A stretch of DNA of 21,200 nt from an uncultured Brachyspira sp. (GTDB taxonomy: Bacteria > Spirochaetota > Brachyspiria > Brachyspirales > Brachyspiraceae). The stretch lies in contig CAKVCG010000011.1 of assembly GCA_934725525.1 (NCBI GenBank), positions 1-21,200 of the forward strand. Direction: 5' to 3'. Numbering within the stretch: position 1 is the stretch's first letter; the number at the start of each line of letters is the position of its first letter. A program made the translations under genes and the position numbers. A model generated the notes under the pieces. That model was not told where the DNA came from and ran no database searches. It saw only the letters and a list, made by a program, of their open reading frames with translations. Shown here one piece after another: positions 7,958-16,108 of the stretch.

Positions 7958-9232
7958 TTATTTTCCTATCATTATATTTAGTATTTCCATATCTGTAGAT
8001 TTCATTCCTTCTTTAGCAATTTTTCCTATACTTCTTATAGTATTATCGACATTATCTTGAACTATACCTTCGCCATATTTAAACGCTTGTCCAATATTAT
8101 TGCTTAAAATAAATCCCAAAATACCGCCTTCTACTGAAGACGCTATTTTTGCAGCGCAAGAAGATTTAGCGCCATCACAAATTATTCCACCTATATTTGC
8201 GATAGCGTTCGTTATAGTATTTGATATATCTTCAAAGGTTCCTCCATACAAAAAAGATATTCCGGCTGCTGCTGCAGTTCCAGCTGATACGGCACCGCAA
8301 AAAGCGGATAACTTACCTATATATTTTTTCTGCAATATAGCTACTAAATTACTTAAAACTAGAGCTCTTAAAAGTTTTTCATGCGAAACATTTAATTCTT
8401 TTGCATATTCTATTACGGGAACGGAGACCGTAATGCCTTGATTTCCACTTCCTGAATTTATAACCACCGGCATTAAAGCTCCTCCCATACGAGCATCGCT
8501 TCCGGCAGCTGCCATAGCTTTGGCTCTTACTCTAACATCGCTGGAATCATAGGAATTCAGTATTGTCTTACCCACTTTAGCTCCATAATCATTTAAAATT
8601 CCTTCTTTAGCTATTTGATAATTTAAATTTATTTGATTATCTATAATATTTTTAATATCATCTATATTAACTATATTTGCATATTCATAAATATCTTTTA
8701 TATTTAATAAATCTCTATTAATATCCTCTGGACTAATATTTACATTTTCATCTATAAAAATTAATTTTCCATTTTTTATTATTTTAGATATATGAGTATG
8801 CGATGACTTAATTTCTACTGTGGCGCTATTGTTTTCATAAATAGCATCTACTATTATTTGCAAATTTTCTTCGCCTTCTATAAGCTCACATTTACAAAAA
8901 TTATTATTAATAAGATTTTTGGTAATTTCTATATCTTCTTCTCTTACATCTGATAAAACCTCTAAATTCTTTTTGGCATTACCAGCCACTACGCCTAAAG
9001 TTACAGCCACATCTATACCTTTAAGTCCACCTGAATTTGGAACAATAACCCCTTTAACATTTTTAATTATATTTCCGCTACATTTTATAGCTATAGAATT
9101 CGGCATGACCCCAAGCACCTCTCTAGCTTTTGCTCCAGCAAAAGCTATTGCTATAGGTTCCGTGCAACCTAATGCAGAAATTAATTCTATTTTCAATATA
9201 TTAGTATAAGTATCATAAATATTTTTATTCAT
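7958..9232 (-). CDS. cyuA: L-cysteine desulfidase family protein (CyuA/UPF0597)
   Basis: This 424-residue protein belongs to the family of E. coli CyuA (YhaM) and the methanogen L-cysteine desulfidase, related to the alpha part of iron-sulfur serine dehydratases. It would convert L-cysteine to pyruvate, ammonia and sulfide. Visible family features: ALGCTEPIA with C23; GSDARMGGALMPVVINSGSG (about 246-265); and C312 (AFCGAVSAG), C352 (IICDGAK) and C359 (SSCAAKI). Their 40- and 7-residue spacing fits the conserved iron-sulfur ligands. Length is normal. GGAG lies 5 bases before the ATG, and dhaL ends 34 bases upstream. It is last in the operon, with no terminator visible before the rbsB remnant. 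A serine, or other beta-substituted amino acid, substrate cannot be excluded. Confidence 0.8.
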   Translation of the reverse strand: MNKNIYDTYTNILKIELISALGCTEPIAIAFAGAKAREVLGVMPNSIAIKCSGNIIKNVKGVIVPNSGGLKGIDVAVTLGVVAGNAKKNLEVLSDVREEDIEITKNLINNNFCKCELIEGEENLQIIVDAIYENNSATVEIKSSHTHISKIIKNGKLIFIDENVNISPEDINRDLLNIKDIYEYANIVNIDDIKNIIDNQINLNYQIAKEGILNDYGAKVGKTILNSYDSSDVRVRAKAMAAAGSDARMGGALMPVVINSGSGNQGITVSVPVIEYAKELNVSHEKLLRALVLSNLVAILQKKYIGKLSAFCGAVSAGTAAAAGISFLYGGTFEDISNTITNAIANIGGIICDGAKSSCAAKIASSVEGGILGFILSNNIGQAFKYGEGIVQDNVDNTIRSIGKIAKEGMKSTDMEILNIMIGK

Positions 9233-9266
9233 AAAAACTCCATTATGTTTAAAATTCTTATAATAA

Positions 9267-9911
9267 TTATTGTAAAGTATTTATAATCATATTAATTAAT
9301 TCTTCTATCTGATATAACATAGTTACCGCTCCTGGATCTAAATGCCCAACTCCCTTATTAACTTGATATGATGCTCTACCCTTGACAGCCTTCATATATT
9401 TTGTTGCTTCTGTTCCTTCTTGTGCTTTTTGTTTTGTTAAAACCAAAGTTTCCACTAAATTGTCGTTATCGATATTTTTTGATAGTTCATTATAAGCCAT
9501 GTATAAAGGATCTATCATAGTCTTATCACCCGGTTTACACTTACCTCTATCCATCATAGAAGTCAATTGAGCGTAAAAAATATCTTTCATAGTATTTTTA
9601 TCTATAAATTCTTTACCTGAAACTACTTTTGATGCCGATAGGTAAGCTCCTCCGTATAAAATACCAGAAGAACCTCCTATACCAGACATCATAGTCATAC
9701 CTATCTTTTTAAACATTTCTTCAAAAGATAGCTTTTCTAATTCTTCCGACATATCCATAAGTTTCTTAAATCCCATATTTATATTTACCCAATGATCCCC
9801 ATCCCCTGTTTTAGAATCCAAATCGGTTATATATTCTTTATTGTTATGAATTATTAAATAAGCGTTTTTTAGATATTGTATGTAATCTTTTTGAAAAATT
9901 TTAAAATCCAT
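9267..9911 (-). CDS. dhaL: Dihydroxyacetone kinase subunit DhaL (ADP-binding)
   Basis: DhaL holds the nucleotide that passes phosphate to the substrate on DhaK. All key parts are present in 214 residues: LDSKTGDGDH with the three magnesium-binding aspartates D32, D37 and D39 in the usual 5- and 2-residue spacing; GGSSG at 79-83; GDKTMIDPL at 128-136; and GRASY (178-182) with GHLDPGA (189-195). AGGA precedes the ATG by 8 bases, and dhaK ends 10 bases upstream. In PTS-linked systems bound ADP is re-phosphorylated by DhaM, which is not encoded in this window; either DhaM lies elsewhere or the pair uses ATP directly. The fold also appears in FakA, but the DhaK partner beside it settles the call. 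The true sugar substrate is not fixed by sequence. Confidence 0.9.
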   Translation of the reverse strand: MDFKIFQKDYIQYLKNAYLIIHNNKEYITDLDSKTGDGDHWVNINMGFKKLMDMSEELEKLSFEEMFKKIGMTMMSGIGGSSGILYGGAYLSASKVVSGKEFIDKNTMKDIFYAQLTSMMDRGKCKPGDKTMIDPLYMAYNELSKNIDNDNLVETLVLTKQKAQEGTEATKYMKAVKGRASYQVNKGVGHLDPGAVTMLYQIEELINMIINTLQ

Positions 9912-9921
9912 AGTCTAATCC

Positions 9922-10908
9922 TTAAAATATATTTAATCCCGGAGTCTTGCATGGATAATCAAGCAATTCTTTTAATTCATCATCAAGTTTTAAAATTGAT
10001 AGTGAACACCCAGCCATTTCTAAAGAAGTCATATAATTTCCAACAAAAGTTTTATATACTTTTATACCATGATAAATTAATATATCATTAATATCATTAT
10101 TTAAAATATATAATTCCATAAGTGGAGTCCCTCCCAAACCGTTAACCAATAATGCTACTTCCGAATTGGAGTAATCATAGTCATTTAGTATAGAAGAAGT
10201 TAAATTCTCTGCTATTTGTCTTGATGTTAATTTATGAGTTCTATGTATACCTGGCTCTCCATGTATACCCATACCAATTTCAATTTCATTATCATCTATT
10301 TCAAATACGGGTTTACCTACGCCTGGCAATATACAGGAATTTAATGCCACTCCCATACTCCTGACATTACTAATAACTTTTTCAGCGACACGCTTTACTT
10401 CTGATAGAGCTGATAGTTTTTCCGCTTTTGCTCCTGCGATTTTATGAACGAAAACGGTTCCCGCTATTCCTCTCCTACCTGTAGAATATGTGCTATCTTC
10501 AACGGAAACATCATCCTTGACTATAACAGAATCGATTTCTATACCCATATCTTTAGCCAAATCCATAGCCATTTCAAAATTCATTATGTCGCCGGAATAA
10601 TTTTTTATTATAAGTAACACACCTTGACCCATATTGACAGATTCTATGGCTTTTATAATTCTATCTGGACTTGGAGAAGCGAATACATTACCACATACGG
10701 CGGCATCAAGCATTCCTGTTCCTACATAGCCAGCATGCGAAGGTTCATGCCCACTTCCACCGCCAGAAATTAAAGAAACCTTATTTTTTAGATCCTTTCT
10801 AAAAATAACCTCAGCATCCGGTATATAAGAAATATATTCGCATGACTTATATAAACCCTTTAACATTTCGCTTACGACATTTTCAGCATTATTAATAATT
10901 TTTTTCAT
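9922..10908 (-). CDS. dhaK: Dihydroxyacetone kinase subunit DhaK (substrate-binding)
   Basis: DhaK binds a short ketose covalently and presents it for phosphorylation. In 328 residues it shows GGGSGHEPSHAGYVG (49-63) with H54, NYSGD (103-107), and the hemiaminal histidine H216 in GIHGEPG. These correspond to the catalytic residues of the E. coli protein (His56, Asp109, His218), so it should be active. Residues 144-150 (GRRGIAG) and LVNGLGGTPLMELY are also typical. A TTG at 10923 would add five residues but overlaps the GGAG that serves the ATG at 10908, so I use the ATG. It lies 31 bases after livF and 10 before dhaL. Relatives act on dihydroxyacetone or on erythrulose-type sugars; which applies here is unknown. 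Confidence 0.9.
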   Translation of the reverse strand: MKKIINNAENVVSEMLKGLYKSCEYISYIPDAEVIFRKDLKNKVSLISGGGSGHEPSHAGYVGTGMLDAAVCGNVFASPSPDRIIKAIESVNMGQGVLLIIKNYSGDIMNFEMAMDLAKDMGIEIDSVIVKDDVSVEDSTYSTGRRGIAGTVFVHKIAGAKAEKLSALSEVKRVAEKVISNVRSMGVALNSCILPGVGKPVFEIDDNEIEIGMGIHGEPGIHRTHKLTSRQIAENLTSSILNDYDYSNSEVALLVNGLGGTPLMELYILNNDINDILIYHGIKVYKTFVGNYMTSLEMAGCSLSILKLDDELKELLDYPCKTPGLNIF

Positions 10909-10939
10909 TTTTATATACTCCAATAATATTAATATATTT

Positions 10940-11653
10940 TTAGATACCTAAACCAAGATATGCTTTTTTTACATCATCATTATTTAATAAATTTTCAGCA
11001 GTATCATGTATGTGTATCTTGCCTGTTTCCATAACATAGCCCCTATTTGATATTTTTAAAGCCATATTGGCATTTTGCTCCACTAATAAAACTGTAACAC
11101 CTTGCGAATTAATAACTTTAATTAAGTTAAAAATTTGCATTACTATATTTGGAGCAAGCCCCAAAGAAGGTTCATCCAGTAATAATAATTCAGGCGAAGA
11201 CATCAAAGCCCTGCCGATAGCGAGCATCTGTTGTTCACCGCCACTTAAAGTGCCTGCCAATTGCTTTCTACGATTTTTTAATATCGGAAATAACACATAC
11301 ACATTTTCCAATATCGTATTTACCTTTTTTCTATCGTCCATTATATACGAACCTAGAAATAGATTTTCTTCTGTAGTTAAATTTGGAAAAACTTCTCTTC
11401 CTTCAGGGGATAAACTTAACCCAAGCCTAACTACTTTATATGGCAATAGACCACTTATTTTCTTATTATGATATAAAATTGAACCGCTTTCAGATTTTAT
11501 CAATCCCATAATAGTATTCATTAATGTTGTTTTACCTGCTCCATTATTACCAACTAAAGCAACTATTTCGCCTTTTTCTATTTTTATACTTACATTTTTT
11601 AATGCATGTATATTTTTACCATAAAAAGTATTTAACTCCATAACTTCAAGCAT
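10940..11653 (-). CDS. livF: Branched-chain amino-acid-type ABC transporter ATPase LivF
   Basis: A 237-residue cytoplasmic ATPase of the HAAT (Liv) importer family. It has Walker A GNNGAGKT (35-42), the signature LSGGEQQ (136-142), Walker B ending LLLLDEP (D160-E161), and the switch region LLVEQNANMALKIS. The LivF-type stretch SPEGREVFPNLTTEENL (82-98) separates it from LivG. It would drive uptake together with LivG, LivH, LivM and the binding protein. Its ribosome-binding site GGAGGTG lies inside the last codons of livG (Gly-Gly-Glu-stop), with only 3 bases between the genes, so translation of the two ATPases is probably coupled. Despite the family name, HAAT importers carry many ligands, including urea and amides, so the symbol indicates family rather than substrate. 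Confidence 0.92.
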   Translation of the reverse strand: MLEVMELNTFYGKNIHALKNVSIKIEKGEIVALVGNNGAGKTTLMNTIMGLIKSESGSILYHNKKISGLLPYKVVRLGLSLSPEGREVFPNLTTEENLFLGSYIMDDRKKVNTILENVYVLFPILKNRRKQLAGTLSGGEQQMLAIGRALMSSPELLLLDEPSLGLAPNIVMQIFNLIKVINSQGVTVLLVEQNANMALKISNRGYVMETGKIHIHDTAENLLNNDDVKKAYLGLGI

Positions 11654-11656
11654 ATT

Positions 11657-12415
11657 TTATTCACCTCCAAGATAGGCTTCTATAACTTTTTTATTATTTG
11701 CTATATCCTTGGGAAGCCCTTCTGCTATTTTTTTGCCATGGTCTATAACATGTATATTATCTGATATATTCATAACAACACTCATATCATGTTCTATTAA
11801 AACTATAGTAAATCCTCTAAATTTTAATGCCTTAATAAATTCCATTAAATCCAAACTTTCTTGTGGGTTCATACCCGCTGCTGGCTCATCTAACAATATA
11901 AGTTTAGCCCCCGTAGCTATAGCTCTTGCTATTTCAACTTTTCTTTGATCTCCATAAGGTAAATTAGACGCATACTCACTTATTTTATCTTTTAGATTTA
12001 TCATTTCTAATATTTCTATAGCTTTTTTAATATTTTTATTTTCTTCACTTTTATATTTTTTTGTTCTGAATAACGCACTAAAGAAATTATAATTAGTATT
12101 AATATGAGAACCAACTAATATATTTTCGATAACTCTCATATTTTTAAAAAGTCTAATATTCTGAAAAGTTCTTGATATTCCTAACTGAACTATTTTTTGA
12201 GGCATAAAGTTATTTATTTTATGCCCTTCAAAAATTATATCACCCATAGTAGGAAGAGTAATTCCTGTTAATAGATTAAATATAGTAGATTTACCAGCGC
12301 CGTTGGGTCCTATAATACTGGCTATTTCACCTTTATTTATTGTAATATTTACGGAATCGACAGCGACTAATCCCTCAAATCTTTTGGTCAAATTAATAAT
12401 TTTTAAAAAATCCAT
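11657..12415 (-). CDS. livG: Branched-chain amino-acid-type ABC transporter ATPase LivG
   Basis: The second ATPase of the importer, 252 residues. It shows Walker A GPNGAGKS (36-43), the Q-loop in SRTFQNIRLFKNMRVIEN (81-98), the LivG-style signature LPYGDQRKVEIARA (152-165), Walker B ILLDEP with D176-E177, and the switch IEHDMSVVMNISD. The insert between Q-loop and signature (about 103-125) is usual for LivG. GGGAT precedes the ATG. It follows livM by 13 bases and leads directly into livF. Nothing is missing, so it should be functional. Confidence 0.92.
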   Translation of the reverse strand: MDFLKIINLTKRFEGLVAVDSVNITINKGEIASIIGPNGAGKSTIFNLLTGITLPTMGDIIFEGHKINNFMPQKIVQLGISRTFQNIRLFKNMRVIENILVGSHINTNYNFFSALFRTKKYKSEENKNIKKAIEILEMINLKDKISEYASNLPYGDQRKVEIARAIATGAKLILLDEPAAGMNPQESLDLMEFIKALKFRGFTIVLIEHDMSVVMNISDNIHVIDHGKKIAEGLPKDIANNKKVIEAYLGGE

Positions 12416-12428
12416 AAATGAAATCCCA

Positions 12429-13421
12429 CTATAAACTATTAGGCAATTTATACGGCTTTTTTACCTGTCCACCCATTATTCCTTGAGGTCTAAAGCGCAT
12501 CATACATACTAAAATAATACCGTAAACTATAAATCTAAACCTATCTACAAATCTTAATAACTCTGGAAAAGAGACCAATATTATAGCGCCAATTATCATA
12601 CCTTTCAAAGTTCCCATTCCACCCAATATAACTATGCTTAATATCATTATTGATGTATCAAATACAAATGTATTAGGGTCTATATAGCTTGTCATATGAG
12701 CGTAAAAAGAACCCGCTATCCCTGAAAACAAAGCTGATAAAATAAAAGACAAAACTTTATATACAGTTGTTTTTATCCCCATTAGAGACGCGGCTAATTC
12801 GTCCTCTTTAATAGCTATAAAAGCTCTTCCAATTTTAGAATTTATAATAAAATAACAGGCAAGTAATATTATAGTTAATAATATTAACACTAAAAAATAT
12901 AACCCGTTATTAACTAAAGTTAATTCAAATCCAAACAAAGACGGTTTAGGTATTCTCGATATTCCTAAAGGTCCGTTTGTTAGTTTATCAAAATTAAGTA
13001 AAAATATTCGTATAACCTCTCCAAAACCTAAAGTCGTAATAGCCAAATAAGTCCCTGATAAACGCAAGCTTGGAAGTCCAATTAAAAATCCAAATATAGC
13101 GGAAACTAATCCGGCACAAACAATAGCTATAAAAAAATTAATACCAAATCTCGTGGATAAAATAGCGGAAGTATATGCCCCTATGGCATAAAATGCCGCA
13201 TTTCCAAGAGAAACTTGCCCAGCATATCCTGTAACTAAATTTAGTCCTAAAGCTAAAATGGAATATATACAAATCATTATAATTATTCTTAAATAATATC
13301 CGTTTATGCCAGTAAATGGTAAAATCAGAATTACTATAGTTAGTAAAATAAATATAAATTTTCTATACTTATCCAACTTATTAGCTATAGAATTAAACAT
13401 ATAAATAAAATTATTAATCAT
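12429..13421 (-). CDS. livM: Branched-chain amino-acid-type ABC transporter permease LivM
   Basis: A 330-residue inner-membrane permease with about eight to ten hydrophobic helices. LivM features are the YILRIIIMICIYSILALGLNLVTGYAGQVSLGNAAFYAIGAY-type N-terminal region (split here as LGLNLVTGYAGQVSLG and NAAFYAIGAY), SLRLSGTYLAITTLGFGEV, and the cytoplasmic coupling motif GRAFIAIKEDELAASLMGI that touches the ATPases. The C-terminal region has GGMGTLKGMIIGA and ends RFRPQGIMGG. The start codon overlaps the livH stop by four bases (ATGA), so expression of the two permeases should be coupled. It pairs with LivH to form the channel. Confidence 0.92.
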   Translation of the reverse strand: MINNFIYMFNSIANKLDKYRKFIFILLTIVILILPFTGINGYYLRIIIMICIYSILALGLNLVTGYAGQVSLGNAAFYAIGAYTSAILSTRFGINFFIAIVCAGLVSAIFGFLIGLPSLRLSGTYLAITTLGFGEVIRIFLLNFDKLTNGPLGISRIPKPSLFGFELTLVNNGLYFLVLILLTIILLACYFIINSKIGRAFIAIKEDELAASLMGIKTTVYKVLSFILSALFSGIAGSFYAHMTSYIDPNTFVFDTSIMILSIVILGGMGTLKGMIIGAIILVSFPELLRFVDRFRFIVYGIILVCMMRFRPQGIMGGQVKKPYKLPNSL

Positions 13422-14296
13422 ACTTTTATTATTCCTTTCTTTCCAAAAATACCAACAGGTTTAAATATTAGAACCAAAATTAGTATTATAAAAGCAATAG
13501 CATCTCTATAATTTCCACCTAAAAATGCTGTCGCCAAATTTTCTGATATTCCAACTATCAAACCGCCAATTATAGAACCATGCAAAATCCCTATGCCCCC
13601 TAAAACAGCGGCAGCAAAAGCTTTCATACCTATTACAACGCCCATATTAGGGTAAACTACTTGATAATAACTGCTAATTAATACCGCCCCTATACAAGCA
13701 GATACTCCTCCTAGAAAGAATGTAAATGCTATAATAAAGTTAACATTAATACCCATTAGGTTTGCAGCTTTTCTATTTTGTTCTATACCTCGCATTGCTA
13801 ATCCAGTTTTTGTTTTATAAATAATAAAAGTTAAAATTATCATTAATATCAAACATGTTGAAAATATCATTATTTGCTGAGAATTAATCATTAAACCTGA
13901 TATTGTTATATAACTAACTTCAATTATTCTTGGGAAACTTTTTCTTTCACTACCAAATACAATCATCAGTCCGTTCTGTATTATATAAGAAATTCCTATA
14001 GTAGTAATCAGAGCAGATATTGGTAAAGAATTTTTATCTCTTAACGGTCTTAATGCCGTCCAATCAATAAGTATGCCAAGTATACCTGTTAATATCACGC
14101 TTAATAATACACCTATTATAAGCCCGAATCTAAAAGTTATAAACATAAGTGCCATATGAGCCCCAAAAGCATATACGGAACCATGTGAAAAATTAACTAA
14201 CTTTAGGATGCCAAAAACTAATGAATATCCTACGGCTATAAGTCCATAAACCATTCCTAAAGATATTCCGTTTATTATTTGTTCAATTATAAACAT
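13418..14296 (-). CDS. livH: Branched-chain amino-acid-type ABC transporter permease LivH
   Basis: A 292-residue inner-membrane permease with about eight hydrophobic helices. It has the LivH opening IINGISLGMVYGLIAVGYSL and LVNFSHGSVYAFGA, the family's DWTALRPLRDKNSLPISALI segment, the ATPase-coupling loop TGLAMRGIEQNRKAANLMGI, and GGIGILHGSIIGG near the end. AAGGAAA precedes the ATG, which lies 19 bases after the binding-protein gene. Order LivJ-H-M-G-F matches the standard arrangement of this importer family, and all five parts are intact. Confidence 0.92.
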   Translation of the reverse strand: MFIIEQIINGISLGMVYGLIAVGYSLVFGILKLVNFSHGSVYAFGAHMALMFITFRFGLIIGVLLSVILTGILGILIDWTALRPLRDKNSLPISALITTIGISYIIQNGLMIVFGSERKSFPRIIEVSYITISGLMINSQQIMIFSTCLILMIILTFIIYKTKTGLAMRGIEQNRKAANLMGINVNFIIAFTFFLGGVSACIGAVLISSYYQVVYPNMGVVIGMKAFAAAVLGGIGILHGSIIGGLIVGISENLATAFLGGNYRDAIAFIILILVLIFKPVGIFGKKGIIKV

Positions 14297-14315
14297 TATT
14301 TATTTCCTTAAATTT

Positions 14316-15419
14316 TTACTTTATTTCTACAAATTGTCCGTTCTCAATTTTTACCCTGGTAAAAACCTTTTGAGCATCTCCTATTTCATTAAAAGTAGTT
14401 AATCCCGTTACACCGTTATATGTAATATTATACATTTGGTTTTTAATAGATTCCCTATCTAAAGAGCCGGCTTGCTTAATAGCCTCTATTAAAATTCCAA
14501 CGCTATCATAAGCTTGTGCTGTTAAACTACTTGGTATATTGCCATATTTACTCTCATATTCATGGACAAAGTTTTTTATATCCTCTCTATCGCTAGCATG
14601 AAAAAATATAGCAGGGAAAACTATTCCTTCAACAGCATCTCCTCCCAGTTGTATCAATTGCTCACTGTAAGCGTTAGAAAAACCCACTATAGCTATATTT
14701 GGATTAAGAGCTTTATATTGCCTAGTAAAGGGAGCCAATGTATTATACATACCAACAACAATAACAACATCCACACCTGCATTATTTAACTTACTAATAC
14801 TTGGCATGTAATCATCAGATCCTTCTATAACTTCTTCATGCGCCACAACTTTAGCGCCTAATTTAGATACTAAATCTTTAGTAATTTGCGCTGTAGATGT
14901 TCCCCAATCTGTTCTAACAGATAATATGCCAATACTTTTCTTATTCAAATACTCCAAAGCTAATTTAACTCCTTCTTCAGCTTCAACAACTATTACGGTA
15001 TTATTTCTGAATATATAATCTCCCTCCTTTGAAAAATCTGGATGCGAAGCCGATGGTGAAATATTAACTAATTTAGAACTTTGATATACTGGAGAAGCTA
15101 CCATACAAACTCCACTAGCAAAATGTCCTATAACGCCAACAAAACTTGAATCGGATACTATTTTTTGGGCTATAGAGGCGGCCTCTTCACCAGAATTTTT
15201 ATCATCAAATGACTCTATTACAACTTTCCTACCAAGAACACCGCCATTAGAATTATATTTTTCAGCCATTAATTCAGCTGCATTTCTAAATCCTATTCCA
15301 TATTCGGCATTGTCTCCTGTCATAGGTCCGGCAACCGCTATTTTTATAATATCTTCTTTAGAGCCTGAGCAACTTGTTATAGATATTAATGCAAAAACAA
15401 ACAATAAAAAATTTTTCAT
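14316..15419 (-). CDS. livJ: Branched-chain amino-acid-type ABC substrate-binding lipoprotein
   Basis: A 367-residue periplasmic binding protein, tethered as a lipoprotein. The signal peptide has a hydrophobic core (FLLFVFALISI) and a lipobox ending at C17 (I-T-S-C). The mature part begins with the LivJ-type IKIAVAGPMTGDNAEYG and continues with ELMAEKYNSNGGVLGRKV, DDKNSGEEAASIAQKIVSD and GVIGHFASG, the type 1 periplasmic-binding fold that closes on an amino-acid-like ligand. A longer frame starting at 15476 overlaps the upstream gene by 44 bases; the ATG at 15419 has AAAGGAG 7 bases upstream and yields the signal peptide, so it is the better start. It sets the importer's specificity, which the sequence alone does not reveal. 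Confidence 0.9.
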   Translation of the reverse strand: MKNFLLFVFALISITSCSGSKEDIIKIAVAGPMTGDNAEYGIGFRNAAELMAEKYNSNGGVLGRKVVIESFDDKNSGEEAASIAQKIVSDSSFVGVIGHFASGVCMVASPVYQSSKLVNISPSASHPDFSKEGDYIFRNNTVIVVEAEEGVKLALEYLNKKSIGILSVRTDWGTSTAQITKDLVSKLGAKVVAHEEVIEGSDDYMPSISKLNNAGVDVVIVVGMYNTLAPFTRQYKALNPNIAIVGFSNAYSEQLIQLGGDAVEGIVFPAIFFHASDREDIKNFVHEYESKYGNIPSSLTAQAYDSVGILIEAIKQAGSLDRESIKNQMYNITYNGVTGLTTFNEIGDAQKVFTRVKIENGQFVEIK

Positions 15420-15432
15420 AATATATACTCCT

Positions 15433-15927
15433 TTATTTATTAAAATTAACTTTACATGTTTTATTACATTTAGCAATCGTTTCAGGTAAATTAAAATTAT
15501 AACCCATAGTTTCAGCTATTCCTCTATCTCCGTCCATAGCTATATCGCATAAAAGTTCTATCTTTTCATCGCTTATGCCTAATTTTTTCCAAGCATTTAC
15601 TAAAGGGCAATAATTAAATTCTATGTAAAGCTTGTCATTATCTCTATCTTTGAATTTCATTTCAAAATTCTTTATAGTTTCTTCATTAACAAATGAATAT
15701 CCAAAACTATCTAAACTGTCTTTATTCTTAGTGCTATTTTTTATATTTTCACCATGTATATGACCACATTTTCTTATGGCATTTCTTGCCATTTTTTCGG
15801 CATCTATGCCCATTTTCTCCGCTTCTTCATACATTAAAGCCATCCAAGTAGCTCTATGTTCAATAGCAGCTCTTAATAGATTTATTGTATGCTCTTCTAT
15901 AGTTGGATTATTATGTATTCCACTCAT
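15433..15927 (-). CDS. L-2-amino-thiazoline-4-carboxylate (ATC) hydrolase family protein
   Basis: A 164-residue cytoplasmic protein resembling the ATC-hydrolase family. In Pseudomonas this type of enzyme opens the thiazoline ring of ATC on the route to L-cysteine. The family's conserved segments are visible: a helical N-terminal half (LLRAAIEHRATWMALMYEEAEKMG); then FNYCPLVNAWKKLG with C107; ELLCDIAMDGD with C127, D128 and D132; and a closing CNKTC pair (C154, C158). Many family members are of unknown substrate, so ring opening of ATC itself is only likely. AAGGAG lies 8 bases before the ATG. It is the first gene of the operon, right after the strong promoter, and precedes the binding-protein gene by 13 bases. 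Pairing with a cysteine desulfidase at the far end of the operon supports a cysteine-related substrate. Confidence 0.7.
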   Translation of the reverse strand: MSGIHNNPTIEEHTINLLRAAIEHRATWMALMYEEAEKMGIDAEKMARNAIRKCGHIHGENIKNSTKNKDSLDSFGYSFVNEETIKNFEMKFKDRDNDKLYIEFNYCPLVNAWKKLGISDEKIELLCDIAMDGDRGIAETMGYNFNLPETIAKCNKTCKVNFNK

Positions 15928-15964
15928 AACTAAACTCCTTAGTTTTTTATTTATCTGTTATATA

Positions 15965-15993
15965 ATAATAATAAATAAATTTAATTTTGTCAA
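15965..15993 (-). promoter_or_regulatory. Strong promoter of the island operon
   Basis: On the minus strand a consensus -35 TTGACA (15993-15988) is followed after 17 bases by TATTAT (15970-15965). Transcription would begin near 15958, about 30 bases before the ATG of the ATC-hydrolase gene. The 12-bp inverted repeat ends 3 bases upstream of the -35 box. Confidence 0.7.
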
Positions 15994-15996
15994 TAG

Positions 15997-16034
15997 TTTT
16001 CTATAAAAAAAAATAAATTTTATTTTATAGAAAA
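15997..16034. promoter_or_regulatory. Perfect inverted repeat between divergent promoters, candidate operator
   Basis: TTTTCTATAAAA (15997-16008) and its exact reverse complement TTTTATAGAAAA (16023-16034) flank a 14-base AT spacer. The element sits between the -35 boxes of the operon promoter (3 bases away) and the regulator promoter (10 bases away). That is where a divergently encoded regulator such as the YheO-like protein would bind. Binding by that protein is inferred from position only. Confidence 0.55.
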
Positions 16035-16044
16035 TATTTCATTA

Positions 16045-16073
16045 TTTACATTTTGATTTATTTAATATACAAT
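16045..16073 (+). promoter_or_regulatory. Promoter of the YheO-like regulator gene
   Basis: TTTACA (16045-16050) and TACAAT (16068-16073) are 17 bases apart, each one mismatch from consensus. The leader to the ATG at 16109 would be about 28 bases and contains AAAGGAG (16091-16097). Confidence 0.6.
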
Positions 16074-16108
16074 TAAATAAATTACTTTATAAAGGAGTTA
16101 TATTAAAA

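Noticed and set aside
8100..8441. Plus-strand frame opposite the cysteine-desulfidase gene
   Set aside because: It is antisense to conserved catalytic codons of a well-recognised protein and has no ribosome-binding site or family resemblance. Other long antisense frames in the window were rejected for the same reason.
10909..10923. TTG start for dhaK
   Set aside because: The codons overlap the GGAG that serves the ATG at 10908.
15420..15476. Longer N-terminus for the LivJ-like binding protein
   Set aside because: It would overlap the ATC-hydrolase gene by 44 bases and put 19 residues before an intact lipoprotein signal peptide that has its own AAAGGAG.
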